Assembly: GCA_028564675.1 (NCBI GenBank)
Contig: JAOVVO010000341.1
Span: 19,472 to 83,471, forward strand
Direction of reading: 5' to 3'
Length of the DNA stretch: 64,000 nucleotides
Origin: Onchocerca lupi
Taxonomy: Eukaryota > Nematoda > Chromadorea > Rhabditida > Onchocercidae
The position numbers were made by a program, and so were the translations under genes. Within the stretch, counting starts at the first letter, position 1; each line of letters starts with the position of its first letter. Positions 36,070-51,523 of the stretch are shown here, one piece after another. The notes below the pieces were generated by a model. That model was not told the origin of the DNA. It saw only the letters and a list, made by a program, of their open reading frames with translations, and did not search any database.

Positions 36070-37801
36070 ATGGTCAAACGTCAGTTTTCATCTCACTTTT
36101 TTCTAGATAATATCTTAACTGTGAGCGAATCTGGCGGAATAAATTTTAATCATATCGTTTTATTTTCATTTTATAGGAAGTTTCGAGGATCTTCATCTGC
36201 GATTTGCATAAGCGCATTTGGCACCTTCTTGTCTTTAGGCGGTGCTTTAATGTTGCTTTTGGCACATTTCTCAATGGATAATTCCCCGCTCTTTAATTTG
36301 GAATATTATTATCAAAAACCGATACAATTGGCTGGTTCAGTTTTTCTTATTTGTGGTGGTATTCTCGTGATTGTATCACTCCTCTGTATAATATTATCGG
36401 TTAAGGTTCGTTCTAGAAATCATTTCTGCATTTTATTAAAAATTTGAGCACTTTTATTATAAGGTATTCCTCTGTCGGATGTGGCTTAAATGTCTTATTC
36501 TGTTTAGGTTTTGGATGAGGATATCAGTGCCGAACTTGGACGGCGGCCACGTTTCACAATTTTGAAGCAAACTGCAAGAGTATATTTTTATGTTTCAGCG
36601 CTTCTGTTAATATTTTTTCGTTTTATTTTTTCAAGTAAAAAGAATTTAAGTGATCCTAATTTACTTCAGAATGACAGGGACGGTCCTTTACAAATGCATA
36701 AGAATTTACTGAAAATGTCTATTAACTAAAGCATATTAAAATGTCTTTTAAAGTAACACATATTAAAGTAAAGACTATACTTTAATATGCTTTAAACGTT
36801 TGTCTATTATCGAAAGTATAATTTCCAGAATTCGTACATATCTAAAAGAAATTTTCCTTTCTTTCTTTATACTTATGCTTTCAATTAATTGTGATGTTTA
36901 CGGAACCTGTTCGTATTTACGAAAAGTCTCCTTATCAGTCGATACCACCACCAGCATATCCAGTTTTGGAAAACAAATATACTCAAATGACGATGTTTAG
37001 TCCGAAATCAGAGTTGAAATTATATCCTCCTGTGTTAGTCATTTATTAAATAAACTAGTTTTTATATCGATTAAGTAATTATTTTTTTTCCCAAGCATTA
37101 TATGTTTATTCGAAAATAGAATTTTTTTTTTTTTTTTTGAAAACATTTAAATACTAAATGAAATCGACATATGTTTTAATCAATTTGTTGTCTGTATTTG
37201 TCAGTGGATAGATGGATGGAATGTTTTGGGGTTGGCATTGTGAATAACCATTGAGATAATGGCACCTTGACAGTGATGTTTCTACCATGATTTTGTGTAC
37301 GATCAAGTTGGTATCTGGAGCTGTGTTGTACTGTATGGTCAGACAAGTCTGTTGATTAAGAAACACTATTAAGAAGTGCTAAAATTAATGGTAGACTTTA
37401 AAAGCTCCATTAATTCTGATTTTTCCTGCGAAAATTATATATATTCTTTATTTTATAGAATGCCTGGTTGTTCGACATTGTCGTTACATGATCGCTCATC
37501 AAGTTCCTATTTTGCTAATCCGTACAATACTCTGCGAGCCGTTTCTTCGACAGTGTAATTTTCTGTTTGAAAATTCAAGATTTTACAGTTTAACTTAGGA
37601 ATCCTTTCTAGACTTCTGGAAATTTGTGAAATGCAAATTAAAATATTCCTTTTCAGACAAACGGACATTGTAACGGAAAATCCACGAGCGAGTTCGTTGA
37701 CAGGTACGCGAAAGTTTTCGAACGATTCCGTGCAAGCTCCACGTCGAGCAAAAAGTGTAGCTGCTTCGTCAATAAGAACTGAAAGAAGTCGGCATACTTA
37801 A
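36070..37801 (+). CDS. Two-pass membrane protein with Ser-rich, PPxY-containing tail; model partly uncertain
   Basis: Supported exons: about 36178-36405, 36508-36579, 36927-37033 (its start is weak), 37459-37554 and 37657-37801, ending TAA at 37799-37801. The last two joins are fixed by donors GTTAGT and GTAATT, both phase 2. Seen: RKFRGSSSA, then a first hydrophobic helix (ending LMLLLAHF), a short loop with LEYYYQKPIQ, and a second helix (ending LCIILSV). A polar tail follows with LDEDISAELGRRPRF, IPPPAYP (a PPxY site for WW domains such as Nedd4-type ligases), SLHDRSSSSYF and RRAKSVAASS. The N-terminus is unsettled: ATG at 36070 keeps an open frame, but the TTTATAG at 36171-36177 looks like an acceptor. 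The layout recalls TMEM200-type two-pass proteins; that is only a weak inference. Confidence 0.55.
36728..36793. repeat. Short inverted repeat in an intron
   Basis: AAAGCATATTAAA (36728-36740) is matched by its exact reverse complement at 36781-36793. A 40-base loop separates them and contains a further partial copy (ACATATTAAAGTA). It lies in an intron of the membrane-protein gene. Confidence 0.75.
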
Positions 37802-39557
37802 CGAAATGAATTTAAATCCTAAAAACAATGAAAGAAGTTATAAAATTTTCCATGAAGTAGTTTCTGTGGCTCAGCATAAAATTTAATATATGTTTTCGAA
37901 TTTATTACATTTTATCTCCAAGTCTTTCCAGACTTTATCTGTGTAATGATGTATAACAGATTGCCTTGATTCATATGATATTATCGTTTAGTTGTAACCT
38001 AGGCTGTTTCGTAATAATATATTTAGGCATTAGAATTGAAATGTTTTCATTTAATTGATTAGATTTGAATATTTTTGGATTGATTGTGTGACTGACTTAT
38101 AGTTATTGTGAACAAGCTGATCAGATAGTTCCTGGGAGAAGTTATTAGGTGTGAGAATTCCATTCTCCTAATGCAACAAGTCTTGTCATCCATTAATACC
38201 GCCAGTGAATCAGTCATTTAATGATATTAGTACTTTATGTTAGTCAGTTCATTGTGTAGTATTTTGTTCGTATTTCGTACAGAATTGCGCATAGATAAGT
38301 AAACTAGTCTGATGCAAATTCTTTGAAAATTTGGACTTGTCACTAAGAAAGACTGTTTCTCTTTTGAGCATAGTGCATCTAGTAACGGTATGGTTGTCTG
38401 TCGGAAACAGTAGTATTAATATCCGAAAAAAAGTGTGTAATACTAGTTGCTCAACCTTTCATGGTTTTTTTTTTCTCTATCTCGAATCAGTTCTCAAAAT
38501 TTCTGAATCGTTATTTGCCAGATATATGTTGTGTCTTCTCGAACTGTTTGAAGTCTCTGGGGAGACCTGGTGTGTCATATCTGATCTTATCCCATTCCCA
38601 CAGTGCGATAAAATGTTCAAGTCAGATTTTAGGAATCAAAAGAAAAGGGATGTTATCCTTTCAAATTTGTAAAGATTTTCGATTTTCCATCCAAAGTATA
38701 TGTTGAATTAATTCATCAATGTAATTAGTGAATTTCAATAAATAATTTAGTGAATGCTGGTGATACTGCAAACAGCAAAACTATTTCCCAATCGAATTCC
38801 CATTATAATATATTGATTCTTAAGTTCTTTCGTTTTGGGTCGAATTTGAAGACTGGATTTTAGAATCCTGTCATCATGTCTACTCAGTTTTATACGATAA
38901 TTTCCGTTTAGTTATTTGATGCTGAAGAAGGGCTGAAAGAAATCGATTGTTCTTCCAAAAAGATAAAATTCTTCAGTGGGAAGCTGGTAGATTAATGGTT
39001 CTTTTTTTTTTTCTCTCTCGAAAATCGAATACATTTGGATCATGAAATTGAACACTGGAGATAGATAAGAAATCGAAGAGAGATTTGCACAATTTTCAGT
39101 GTTGAATAGGAAACTCCTTTCTATCTATCCGCTTTATCATCACGATCAAAAAGAGTATGGGAATTTCACTTTTTTTTTTTTTCTTAATTCAGGAATTCCC
39201 ATCGAGAGAGAAAAAAAAGAAAATTTATGACATAACGGGTTGTTATCAAGAACTTCATCACAAACATAGGAATCAGCGCTAGGGGAACATACGCCGATCT
39301 TTATTTGATAAAAACCTTACCATTATGCGGTCTTTCACCAATGACGGTGAGTGAATCATTTGTTATTATATTATATCATCAGAATATCATAGTCGTTGTG
39401 TTTTGTTATTGTTTTGGATTGAATTCATCGGAAAAAAACTAATTGCGGTAAATGTTATATTTCTCTGAAAAAGAAAGAGAAAAAAGTTTTGATGTTAGCA
39501 CCTCGGATATTTGTATGGTACTCTTATTTCGATATGATGTAACTGTTTGAACAATAT
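37802..39557. other. Gene-free spacer before the p38 gene
   Basis: This 1.75 kb has several open frames (for example 38331-38672 plus) without family features or paired splice sites. Poly-T runs lie at 39002-39012 and 39171-39182. It probably holds the p38 promoter and 5' UTR; I could not place a first non-coding exon. Confidence 0.5.
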
Positions 39558-42516
39558 ATGTTTGTGTCATGGCGGAGATATCAGAAGAAATCATTTTATA
39601 CAAATTCTCAACAAATAAAAAATATCAGGAAAAGTTCCGAAATATATGGAGACTATAAGCCATTAATTTCAGGTTCAAAAAGCACTAGCCAATTTATGTC
39701 GTCAGGTCAAAGATCTACTCGACAATTTCGCTATTTCAATATGCAAACTGTAGAGTTTGCGGTACCATCCGATTCAACAGATGAACTTTCAACTGTCGAA
39801 TATTTGGGAGGTGGCTCATTCGGCAACGTTATGTAGGTATTTATGACATACTTGTCCTAGTTTGGAAATGTTTCAATTTCTGAAAACATAATTGGAATTT
39901 TTCGTAATCTTCATGTTGGATTTTCGAGAAAATAAAAAGTTACAAACTTTTGCAGAAAAGTTGCAAACTTTATTTGTGCCGACGGTCAACGAAGAGTTGT
40001 TGCAATTAAAAAATTATATGAACCATTTCGTGACGAAAAAGCTGCGTTGAGAGTCTACAGGTAAGGGATTTTAAGTTTCGAAAGAATGATGTTGTCATTC
40101 GACAGTTTTCTCTAGAACAAAGCTTGAAATGTAGGAATGTTATAAAATTTAACAATTATGCAGTTCAAGCTAGTAAATCCAAACAGTGTGAGAGAACACC
40201 ATTCTTCTTGACGAAGTATATATTGTCACAAAAATTTGGTGCATTTGCATCGAGAGTGTAAGATATTAATTGAAGTTGCTGTAAATTTTAAACAAAAAGA
40301 AATGCTTATAGTTTGTGTCACTTTTTTTGAAAATTATGAAAAATTCATGAATTAATTATCATTCTCTTTCTTTTTTTTTCTTTTTTTGAGACATAACCAT
40401 CCACATTCATTGCCATATTTCAGAGAAATCCGTTTACTTCAAATGATGGTCCATGAGAATATTGTGCGGCTTTTAGACTTGTATACACCCGACAATTCAT
40501 TTTCTACTCTTTCCATTGTGTAAGTCGTACACTAATTCTACTTGAAACAACAAGAATTTACCTTACAAATTTTTCATTTTTAGTGAAAGAATGTTGCTAT
40601 CCAGATGGGATAGGCCATAGAAATTTAGGTGGACTTCTTTAAAATTTACTTTTCAGTACTAGGTTTTATTAAAAATATGTGTAGAACTTGAAGTTTCATT
40701 ATATTCTGCTAAATTAGTTGTTGAAGATAGCTTTAGAAAAGAACCGCAGAAATTTAAAATAGGAAAAGGTACTCTACGATTTTAATCTCTAATATGAAAG
40801 ACTCTAATGTCAACTCTTACTTTTGCTTATTATTTTTTGTTCAGTTTGTTTTCAAATAACCTTTCATTCTTTTCTATTCTGCATTATTCATCTTACTAGT
40901 CATGAAATTTGACTAGAATCCGTCATCTAGCTTTACATGACTAGTTGAAAACTTTTGTCCTTGTATTTTATTGTATTCGGGTTTATTTCTTAGAATATAT
41001 CAATTGGATAACATTCTCAATATTTATGCATCTTTTAGCTTTTTCTTTCAGGTATATTGTGACAGAATATGCCGGTAATAGTTTATATGAAATTTTGAAA
41101 CGAGAACGTGAGACAGGATTACAAATCCTCACTCCAGAACATCATAAATTTATTATTTATCAGTTGTTGCGTGCATTAAAATACATCCATTCAGCAAATG
41201 TGATTTTTTTCGGATTCTTTAAAATTTTTTTTGTTTTTAAAAAATTGAAAAAGATAAAGATTGCAAATTGAATTAAATTTCGTTAAGGTTATGCATCGAG
41301 ATCTGAAACCGGGTAATTTGGCTGTTACTGATGAATGTGATTTATCAGTTTTGGATTTTGGTTTGGCTCGTTCGTTGAATGCTGACGATACTGTTTTATC
41401 CGCATATGTGATAACACGTTGGTATCGTAGTCCGGAAGTCATGTATTGGAAGATATGTTCTTATGATAAACAAGGTATTGAATATCCCTTCCGCTATCGT
41501 AGCATTTAGTGTATGAATTCAGTCTTCATAGTCATCTTTTTAGTAGTTAATTTTAGTTCATAAATTCTTTTGCAGTTAATCTTAATTCATAGATTCTGGC
41601 AAATTAACAGATATTTTGTTGTAAAAAACTGAGGAAGTTGTTTTGTTGTAGGAGCTACAAAAGTTCTTATTTAGAAATTCTTTTTGGTAGTATTACTTTT
41701 TTCTTCAAAGAAATTTTTCAGCCGATGTTTGGTCTGTAGGTTGTATTCTTGCAGAACTTAGCCTTGGGCGTCCACTTTTTCCTGGAGAAGATTGTAAGTT
41801 TTAGTTTTTCACTCTTATATTTTGTTTTTTCTTTTCTTTTTTTTTTTTTTAATGTGTAGAAATCAAATGGTCAAGGAATTGATTTTCAGATTTTATTTTC
41901 GAAAATCTGGATTTGATAGTTCTTATCTTTTATGCAAATTGTTCGCCTATTTCAGATCATTAAATATTTGATTTTCAGCTATGGCACAATATCGCCTGAT
42001 CGCAGAGTTGTGTGGGAGCCCAGATTCAGATTTGTTGGCTAAACTGGCTTCCAATGAAGCCATTCTTAATGTTATAATAAAATTAGGTGTTTATTCGCGC
42101 AAATCTTTTTCGGACTACTTCCCTAAAACTTTTTCCAAACATCTTGTTGATTTTCTGGACCGGATTCTCGTGCTGGACCCCGAGAAAAGGTTGCTGAATT
42201 TTATTCTTAAATTATGTTGTTTGAATGTGTCGGGGCAATAGCCACTGTTTTTGGGTTTTTTTAGGGGATTTCAGCTGAAAGAATTCATAAATTTCTCAAG
42301 TTGACGTTTCATCAATTTTCTGTCACTTTCAGAATGACGGTAACGGATGCACTTAGTCATCCTTATCTAGAGGAATATTCAATGCCAGAGGACGAGCCGG
42401 TAGCAGATGGGCCATTCATTTTGGACGAAGGATCAAATGGTAGAACAGTTGCAGAATGGAAAGGTATCCCTGATCGTTTACCATCACTTACTGATCCACA
42501 GCAAGAAAGTTTCTAA
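39558..42516 (+). CDS. p38-family MAP kinase with SAY activation motif
   Basis: Eight exons, 425 residues: 39558-39832, 39956-40060, 40424-40519, 41052-41199, 41288-41474, 41722-41793, 41979-42189, 42333-42516. The fold is intact: glycine loop GGGSFGNV (84-91), catalytic lysine in VVAIKK (about K110), HRDLKPGN (211-218), DFG (231-233) and RWYRSPEV. The p38 resemblance is clear in HENIVRLLDLYTP, ADVWSVGCILAELSLGRPLFPGED and EDEPVADG. Two departures: the activation loop reads VLSAYVITRW, so the TxY dual-phosphorylation site is Ser-Ala-Tyr (246-248), and HRDLKPSN is HRDLKPGN. About 75 residues of basic/serine-rich sequence precede the kinase domain. Among nematode p38s this best fits the divergent PMK-3-like group (stress signalling, axon regeneration); that placement is inference. 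All catalytic residues are present, so an active enzyme is likely. Confidence 0.9.
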
Positions 42517-43874
42517 GAACTCAAATTTTTAGATTCATGTTTGTTTCGGATCATGAGTTAATGACGTTACTACGTTGTCGACTTAATATCTCTTAAGAAA
42601 ATAGAAATGTGAAAGGAACTTTTTGAAATAATTCTCAAATAACGATATACCGATTTACCGTGATCACTTGATTTAAACTATTTTACCGATTCAAACATAG
42701 GCTTATGACTTCCGGTCTTTGTCCAGGAGAATTTGGGATAAATAATATGTGAAGGATTAATCCTGCACTGTTTTTCTATTGTTGTTGATACGAAGTATAT
42801 ATTAATATATACGACTGTACGATATATATAGAAGTTTATATTAATTACTTATTCCTAAAATTTCAGCTCTTATATGGGAAGAACTGTTGAATTTTGGTCA
42901 ACGAAGAACAAATAATTGTTGAAGACAATGATAACAAAAATGTGCATTAAATGATTTTTTTATTTGTGAAATACGTCATTTTTTTATTTGTTTCTCCGAA
43001 ACCATATCAAAAAGTACGGAAAAATCAACTGCCTGAACACATAAATAACTATCCTATTCCCAAAACGAATATTCCAATATCCGGAAATAAATCTGTCAGT
43101 TATTGACAAGAATTTCAAACTAAACAATAGAATTTCCAAAATGATTATTGAGATAGCGCAAAAGTTAGTCGGACATTATAGTGATTCAGGAATCAAACCA
43201 AGCATAATTATATCGAAAAAAATTTAATAAAAGGAAAATCAAGAAGAAAAACAAAGCAACAACTGTTCCTTCTTCAACAACTTAAAACCATCAAACAAAT
43301 AATTTATGATCATAGTTTTTTTTTTTTCGTGATTATTACGAGCACTTTATGATTTGTATTGTTATATTGTGGGAAGACCAAAGTTGTTTTGCTCTCAACG
43401 TGATTAAGATTTCACTGAATAGAAGATATCTCAATAGAATCGATAATCCTGTGACCCTCCTAAATGCTTCAGTGTCAGATAATCAATTGTCACTCAAAGC
43501 TTCTGATAAGTATGATATTGGATATTTATAGTATATTTCGTTATACTTCCAGTTAGTTTTAAGTGACGTGCAACTTTTTTTCTTTCTTGCAAATAAGGAG
43601 TACGTTTTAGTTGTAATTAGCAATATTCAGCATGAACTATTGGTTTGATCCTGGCTAAATATGAAGTGTGGCAAGTGCATATCTGAAGGAACAATGTGAA
43701 TAAATCAAGAAACATAGAATTCTTTCCCGATTAGTATTATTGAATGTAGTAGGAGAGATAGGTGATGGGTGGACAAAAAGGAAGAGAACGAAGAAAGATT
43801 CTCATCATCTCGAGAGTCGAGAGTATTCAGGAGAGGCCCAAGTCGATCTCGGCCCAAATGAATGTTGATGATTG

Positions 43875-44203
43875 GGTGTGTGTGTGTGTGTGTTTATTTG
43901 TTGTGCCTATTGATGATTGTAATAGTGTCAATAGTAATTTCAGCATGCTGCTTCTACTGCTGCTGCTACTGCTTGGATGGATGGATGGATGGATGGATGG
44001 TTTCAGATGACAGAGAGAGAGTATTCCGGAGAAGCAGAAAGGATGGAACGAATTGATCCGGTTTGATCTTCCGATTAGCTTCCATGGGAATAGAGGAAGG
44101 GGAAATGATGATAGGGAGAAGGACGCAACTAGATAGATTGAATAGAAAAATATGAGGAAGTTGAGGAGTAGGAGGAGGAGGAGGAGGAGGAGGAGGAAGA
44201 AGA
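43875..44203. repeat. Cluster of short tandem repeats: (GT)n, (CTG/CTA)n, (GGAT)n, (AGG)n
   Basis: (GT)9-10 at 43875-43893, CTGCTACTGC-type triplets at 43949-43972, (GGAT)n at 43974-44000 (about seven units) and (AGG)n at 44168-44199. Four different simple repeats fall within 330 bases of otherwise GC-richer DNA. Confidence 0.9.
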
Positions 44204-44733
44204 GGTATAGGAGAAGGAATAGGAATGAATTATTGAATAGTTTGATATGCTGTGCAGTGCTGCAGTTTGTGTGATGATGAAATGGATATAAAGCTACGTT
44301 GCACTTCCAATCTTTTATCCTCTACTTTTCATTTTTTTTTTTTTTTCCCCCGCCTTTCTAGGTTTCTTTTTTAATACTCATCCCGATCATATAGCATTTC
44401 CCGCTTTCTCAACTTGCATTCGCAATCGCGGTTTCACCAACTGCAGTAGTAGTACTGCTGCAGTCATGGCGATAGATTTGCTTCCGCATCTTTATTTGAA
44501 CCGATGAATGGCAACCTTAACACCAGTGCTTTCCTCTTTTCCTTCGTTGCACACGTTAATTAATTTTACATAAAATTCACTCGCATAACTATAGATATTT
44601 CGCATTTATTTGCTTATTTACTCATTTATTTACATAATTTATATTTACATAAATTTTTATAAATTCATAAATTTATTCAAGTATTTGTATTCATGTATAT
44701 ACATACATATGCACATTCATACCACACACAACC

Positions 44734-44759
44734 ATATATATATATATATATATATATAT
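44734..44759. repeat. (TA)n microsatellite
   Basis: Thirteen TA steps, preceded by an ACATAC/CACACA-rich stretch (44698-44733). Confidence 0.95.
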
Positions 44760-44974
44760 GATCATATAGGTCATCTGATTTGCTCGATTCATATAGATAT
44801 TAGAAGAGTGATAATCAATGTAACAAATTATGGTTTTATTTCGGAATTTGTCTTGAATCAATTAATAAATTGTCATGGAGAGTGGAAGAAATGAAGGTTG
44901 GTTTTAATGATGTATGATATGGACATTTTTAACAAATTAATTAGTACTTTTTATTGAAGTATGTCATTTTTCGG

Positions 44975-44999
44975 TTTTTTTTTTTTTTTTTTTTTTTTT
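44975..44999. repeat. Poly-T run of 25
   Basis: An uninterrupted T homopolymer in the gene-poor region. Confidence 0.9.
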
Positions 45000-45417
45000 C
45001 GTCCATACTTCCTTTACATAAGTGTTAATAATGTAAATAGCATTTGAAAGATAAAATATGTTAATTATAATAATTCAATTTATTTTCTCATTTTATTTAT
45101 TTAATTAATTAAGAATGAAATGATAATTAAAGTGGAGATGACTAAAATTTTTGTATTTAGAAAGTACAAGAATTATATTGATTATTTTTGGTATATGGGC
45201 AAGCTATTTTGGTAAAGTTGTTTTAATATTGCTAGAGATTTCTCATCATAGTGTTGTTATATACTCGTTGTTCGGTGCTTGAATATTCGTAATTTATGCT
45301 ATTCAATATTTATTAGTGATATATTTTGATTTGTGTAACATTCCAAAAATATGACTAATATAGGTTGAAATCAAGCAGTCAGTGCTATTTTCATGAAGTT
45401 TTCTGATACATACTTTA

Positions 45418-45480
45418 TCATATGTTAATGATATGATACCAATGTATCATATACATACGTATCATATCATTAACATACGA
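45418..45480. repeat. Palindrome: 22-base arms, 19-base loop
   Basis: The left arm 45418-45439 and right arm 45459-45480 are reverse complements at 21 of 22 positions (19 contiguous: 45421-45439 with 45459-45477). The loop repeats the GTATCATA word. It is non-coding and far from any gene. Confidence 0.9.
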
Positions 45481-47459
45481 TACATATCATTTTTGTCCAT
45501 TTTATGTAGATCTAGAAATTTCAATTATTTCCAATTTTTAAACAATTGATTTTTGATTCGAATTTTATACAATCCTACTTATCATTGTAGATGTCAAATA
45601 AGATCGGATCAATATATTTGTAATGAATAAGTATGAAACAGATGAGTAAATAAGTATGACTAATGAACATTTAGCTAATCCATCTATTATGTTCTTTTTT
45701 CCCATCATACTTTTTTTCCTTTTTTTTTTAGATTCATTGTTGTGAAATTCGAAACTCAACAGAAAAAAACATCAATCAGTCTCTTCTTTTTTTTTCTTTT
45801 TGAATAACTGAGTAAACTGTTATGAAAGCGATGAAATCATTTCCATCATGTAAAAAAAAAGCATTTTATTTCCCTTCTTTTCCGCCTGTTTCTTCCTTCC
45901 CAATTGAATATGTGTGCCAGTGATTTCTGAAATTTTTTGCAGAGCAAACATTTTCCGACGGGATAATCATCAATTTTACAGGTGAAATGTAAAAATGATA
46001 GCATCACTTTTTCTTTCTCTCTTCTGATCATTTCCAACATTTCAATTCGATATAAATATACATTCCTCATGTTTCATGTAAAGTTTATGTAAATATTTGA
46101 ATGGATTTATTTACATAAAGTTTTGAATAAAAACCAATTTTTCAAGTGTACTTTGATTGTTTACGTTTTATACCAATGATATTATGATATTTCATCTGTA
46201 ATAAAATAGTGCTGAAAACATTCATAAATTTGTAGCTGTACTTTTTTTTTTTGTTGTCCTTTGATAATTATATTTTATAAATTCGAATGATTTTAATCGG
46301 TTTTAATAGATTCATGGAAAATTAGTCTAGTTAACAATTTCTTTCATATCCTATAATTGGATGAACGAACAAGTAAAATATGCCCTCTGTTTCGAAACAA
46401 TCTTCCAAGGATAACATATTATAATTTAAAAAAAAAAAAGAAACCTTTTGGTCTTACTTACTGAACAGTGGTTATTTCTTCTTCATTCAGTCATCATTCA
46501 TTTCTTTCTTTTTTTTTTTTTTTTTGTTGGGATCAAAAATCACCCATTTACATTTACAAAATTCTTTCCTTTTTTTTTTTTGCATCTACTGAAACTGGAA
46601 ATTAAATCTCTTTCGCATCTTAGCATTAGCCAGTGCAACAGATGTCATCAGTTTTCTTTTTCTCCTTTTTCTTTTTTTGATTTCTTCTATTAGCTAAGTT
46701 TCTATGTTTTATGATTTCTCATCTTCATTATCAACATTCATTTCTTAATTTTCCCGAGAATACCTTTTATCATTGGGAAGCGTATCATTTGATGTGATCA
46801 TATTATCAGTCATTATTATATGATTGTATTAACAACATATGCCATCAGAAGAGTTTCTATTCTAGAAATAAAAATTACGTATAAAATAATGATTAGCAAT
46901 TTAGTACGAAATTTTTCTAAAAATTTAGGGTTTAAAAAATTTCAAGCATATCAATGATAATGAAAGAGAAGATAAGGGAGCAAATTGAATGCTTCGATTT
47001 TATAAGCTTTGAACGATGCTACCACTAATTCTTAAGCTGGATAATATTTCTGAGGGAAGAATTTAATGATATTTTCTTCTCAGTTCTTGTGGAAAAGAAA
47101 TCTGATAATTTAAAAGTGAAATTTAAAATTTCTATTATACAATTCCATGCTTGATATTTATACCATAATTTGTTATGGGAAATATCGAATATTTAGAACT
47201 GAATGAATGAATCATAATGAAATGAAATAAACCAATGAGTGACAGACAAGGATGAAAGGTAAGGCATGATAGGATAGAAATCGATATAGGTCAAAATAGA
47301 CCAAAATGTGATAAAAAAAAAGCCAGAATTAGGTTGAAGATATGATATGATAAGATGGCAACAATATTCCGAAATTCTCCATCTCATTAAAAAAAAAAAT
47401 TTTCTTGCATTTCTTTTAAGAAACAAGGAAGTTGGAAGAAGCCTTGCTTTCAAGGCGCA

Positions 47460-47562
47460 TATACATAATCGTACGCATACACATTCATACATACATGCAT
47501 GCACTAACACACCACATACACATACACAGATACACATACACATACACATACACACATACATT
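47460..47562. repeat. Imperfect ACATAC/CACATA repeat
   Basis: A purine/pyrimidine-alternating stretch dominated by ACATAC units, most regular at 47511-47562. It creates spurious His/Thr/Ile-rich and Cys/Met/Val-rich open frames on the two strands. Confidence 0.9.
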
Positions 47563-48165
47563 ATAGATGCAGCATTTGTTATTTCCTTCCCTGTGCTCTT
47601 CTTACTTTTCATTCCCCTTCTAACCAATCGTCCCTTCTTTTTTTTTTCTTCTTTTCATCATAGTTTGTTTGTTTACATGTTTGAAATGTTATTGATTTTG
47701 TCGATTCTCGATGGAAATGGAATTAGTTGTCGTAGACGAATAGCAGAGCTGTTATTTCCTTCAAATAATGCTTAATAAATTTCAAGTTGTCTCTCAGCTT
47801 ATGCTTTTAATAATTGTTACAATCATGAGTATCAATTGGTAAATTATATGATTATATCATATATTAATAATTGAAGAATTTATATCAAGAGAAATTTGTT
47901 TCTAAAGTTATTTCTGTCAACGTGACACATTATATATCACATGAAGATATTTATATGTTTAAATTAACCATTTTTGTTTCTATTATTGTGTAAAAAAAAT
48001 CTTTGATCGATGTCGTAAAAATGCATCAATTAGATAATGTTTATAATTTGTGATTATCAAAAGCGTGTTTACATATGTTTGTTTGATCGGCGAAATTACG
48101 CTTTTTGTTAATTTAATGTAGAAAATATTTTATTTCGTTAAAATGGCATTTTTCAGTCTTGAGCG

Positions 48166-51523
<3,358 letters not shown>

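Larger units (their letters stand above)
42517..48165. other. 5.6 kb gene-poor, microsatellite-rich region
   Basis: I see no exon I can defend here. Open frames at 43762-44056, 44610-44894, 46448-46693 and 47193-47775 are translations of repeats, homopolymers or low-complexity DNA. The region holds a cluster of simple repeats (43875-44203), an AT dinucleotide run (44734-44759), poly-T (44975-44999), a palindrome (45418-45480) and an ACATAC-type repeat (47460-47562). It should include the 3' UTR of the kinase gene and the promoter of the dehydrogenase. A TTTTTCAG acceptor at 48149-48156 lies 9 bases before the next ATG. Confidence 0.6.

Noticed and set aside
38331..38706. Overlapping plus-strand open frames of 113 and 81 residues
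   Set aside because: Two frames open at once in the same AT-rich stretch, with Phe/Ser-rich low complexity and no plausible partner exons.
43762..44056. Open frames with Cys/Val and Trp/Met/Asp-Gly repeats
   Set aside because: These are translations of the GT, CTG and GGAT microsatellites.
44610..44894. 94-residue Tyr/Ile-rich open frame
   Set aside because: It is driven by ATATAT and ACATAC repeats, with no splice context.
47193..47775. 144- and 142-residue frames on opposite strands
   Set aside because: Both read through the same ACATAC-type repeat (Met-Cys-Met-Cys on one strand, His-Ile-His-Thr on the other). Neither has motifs.
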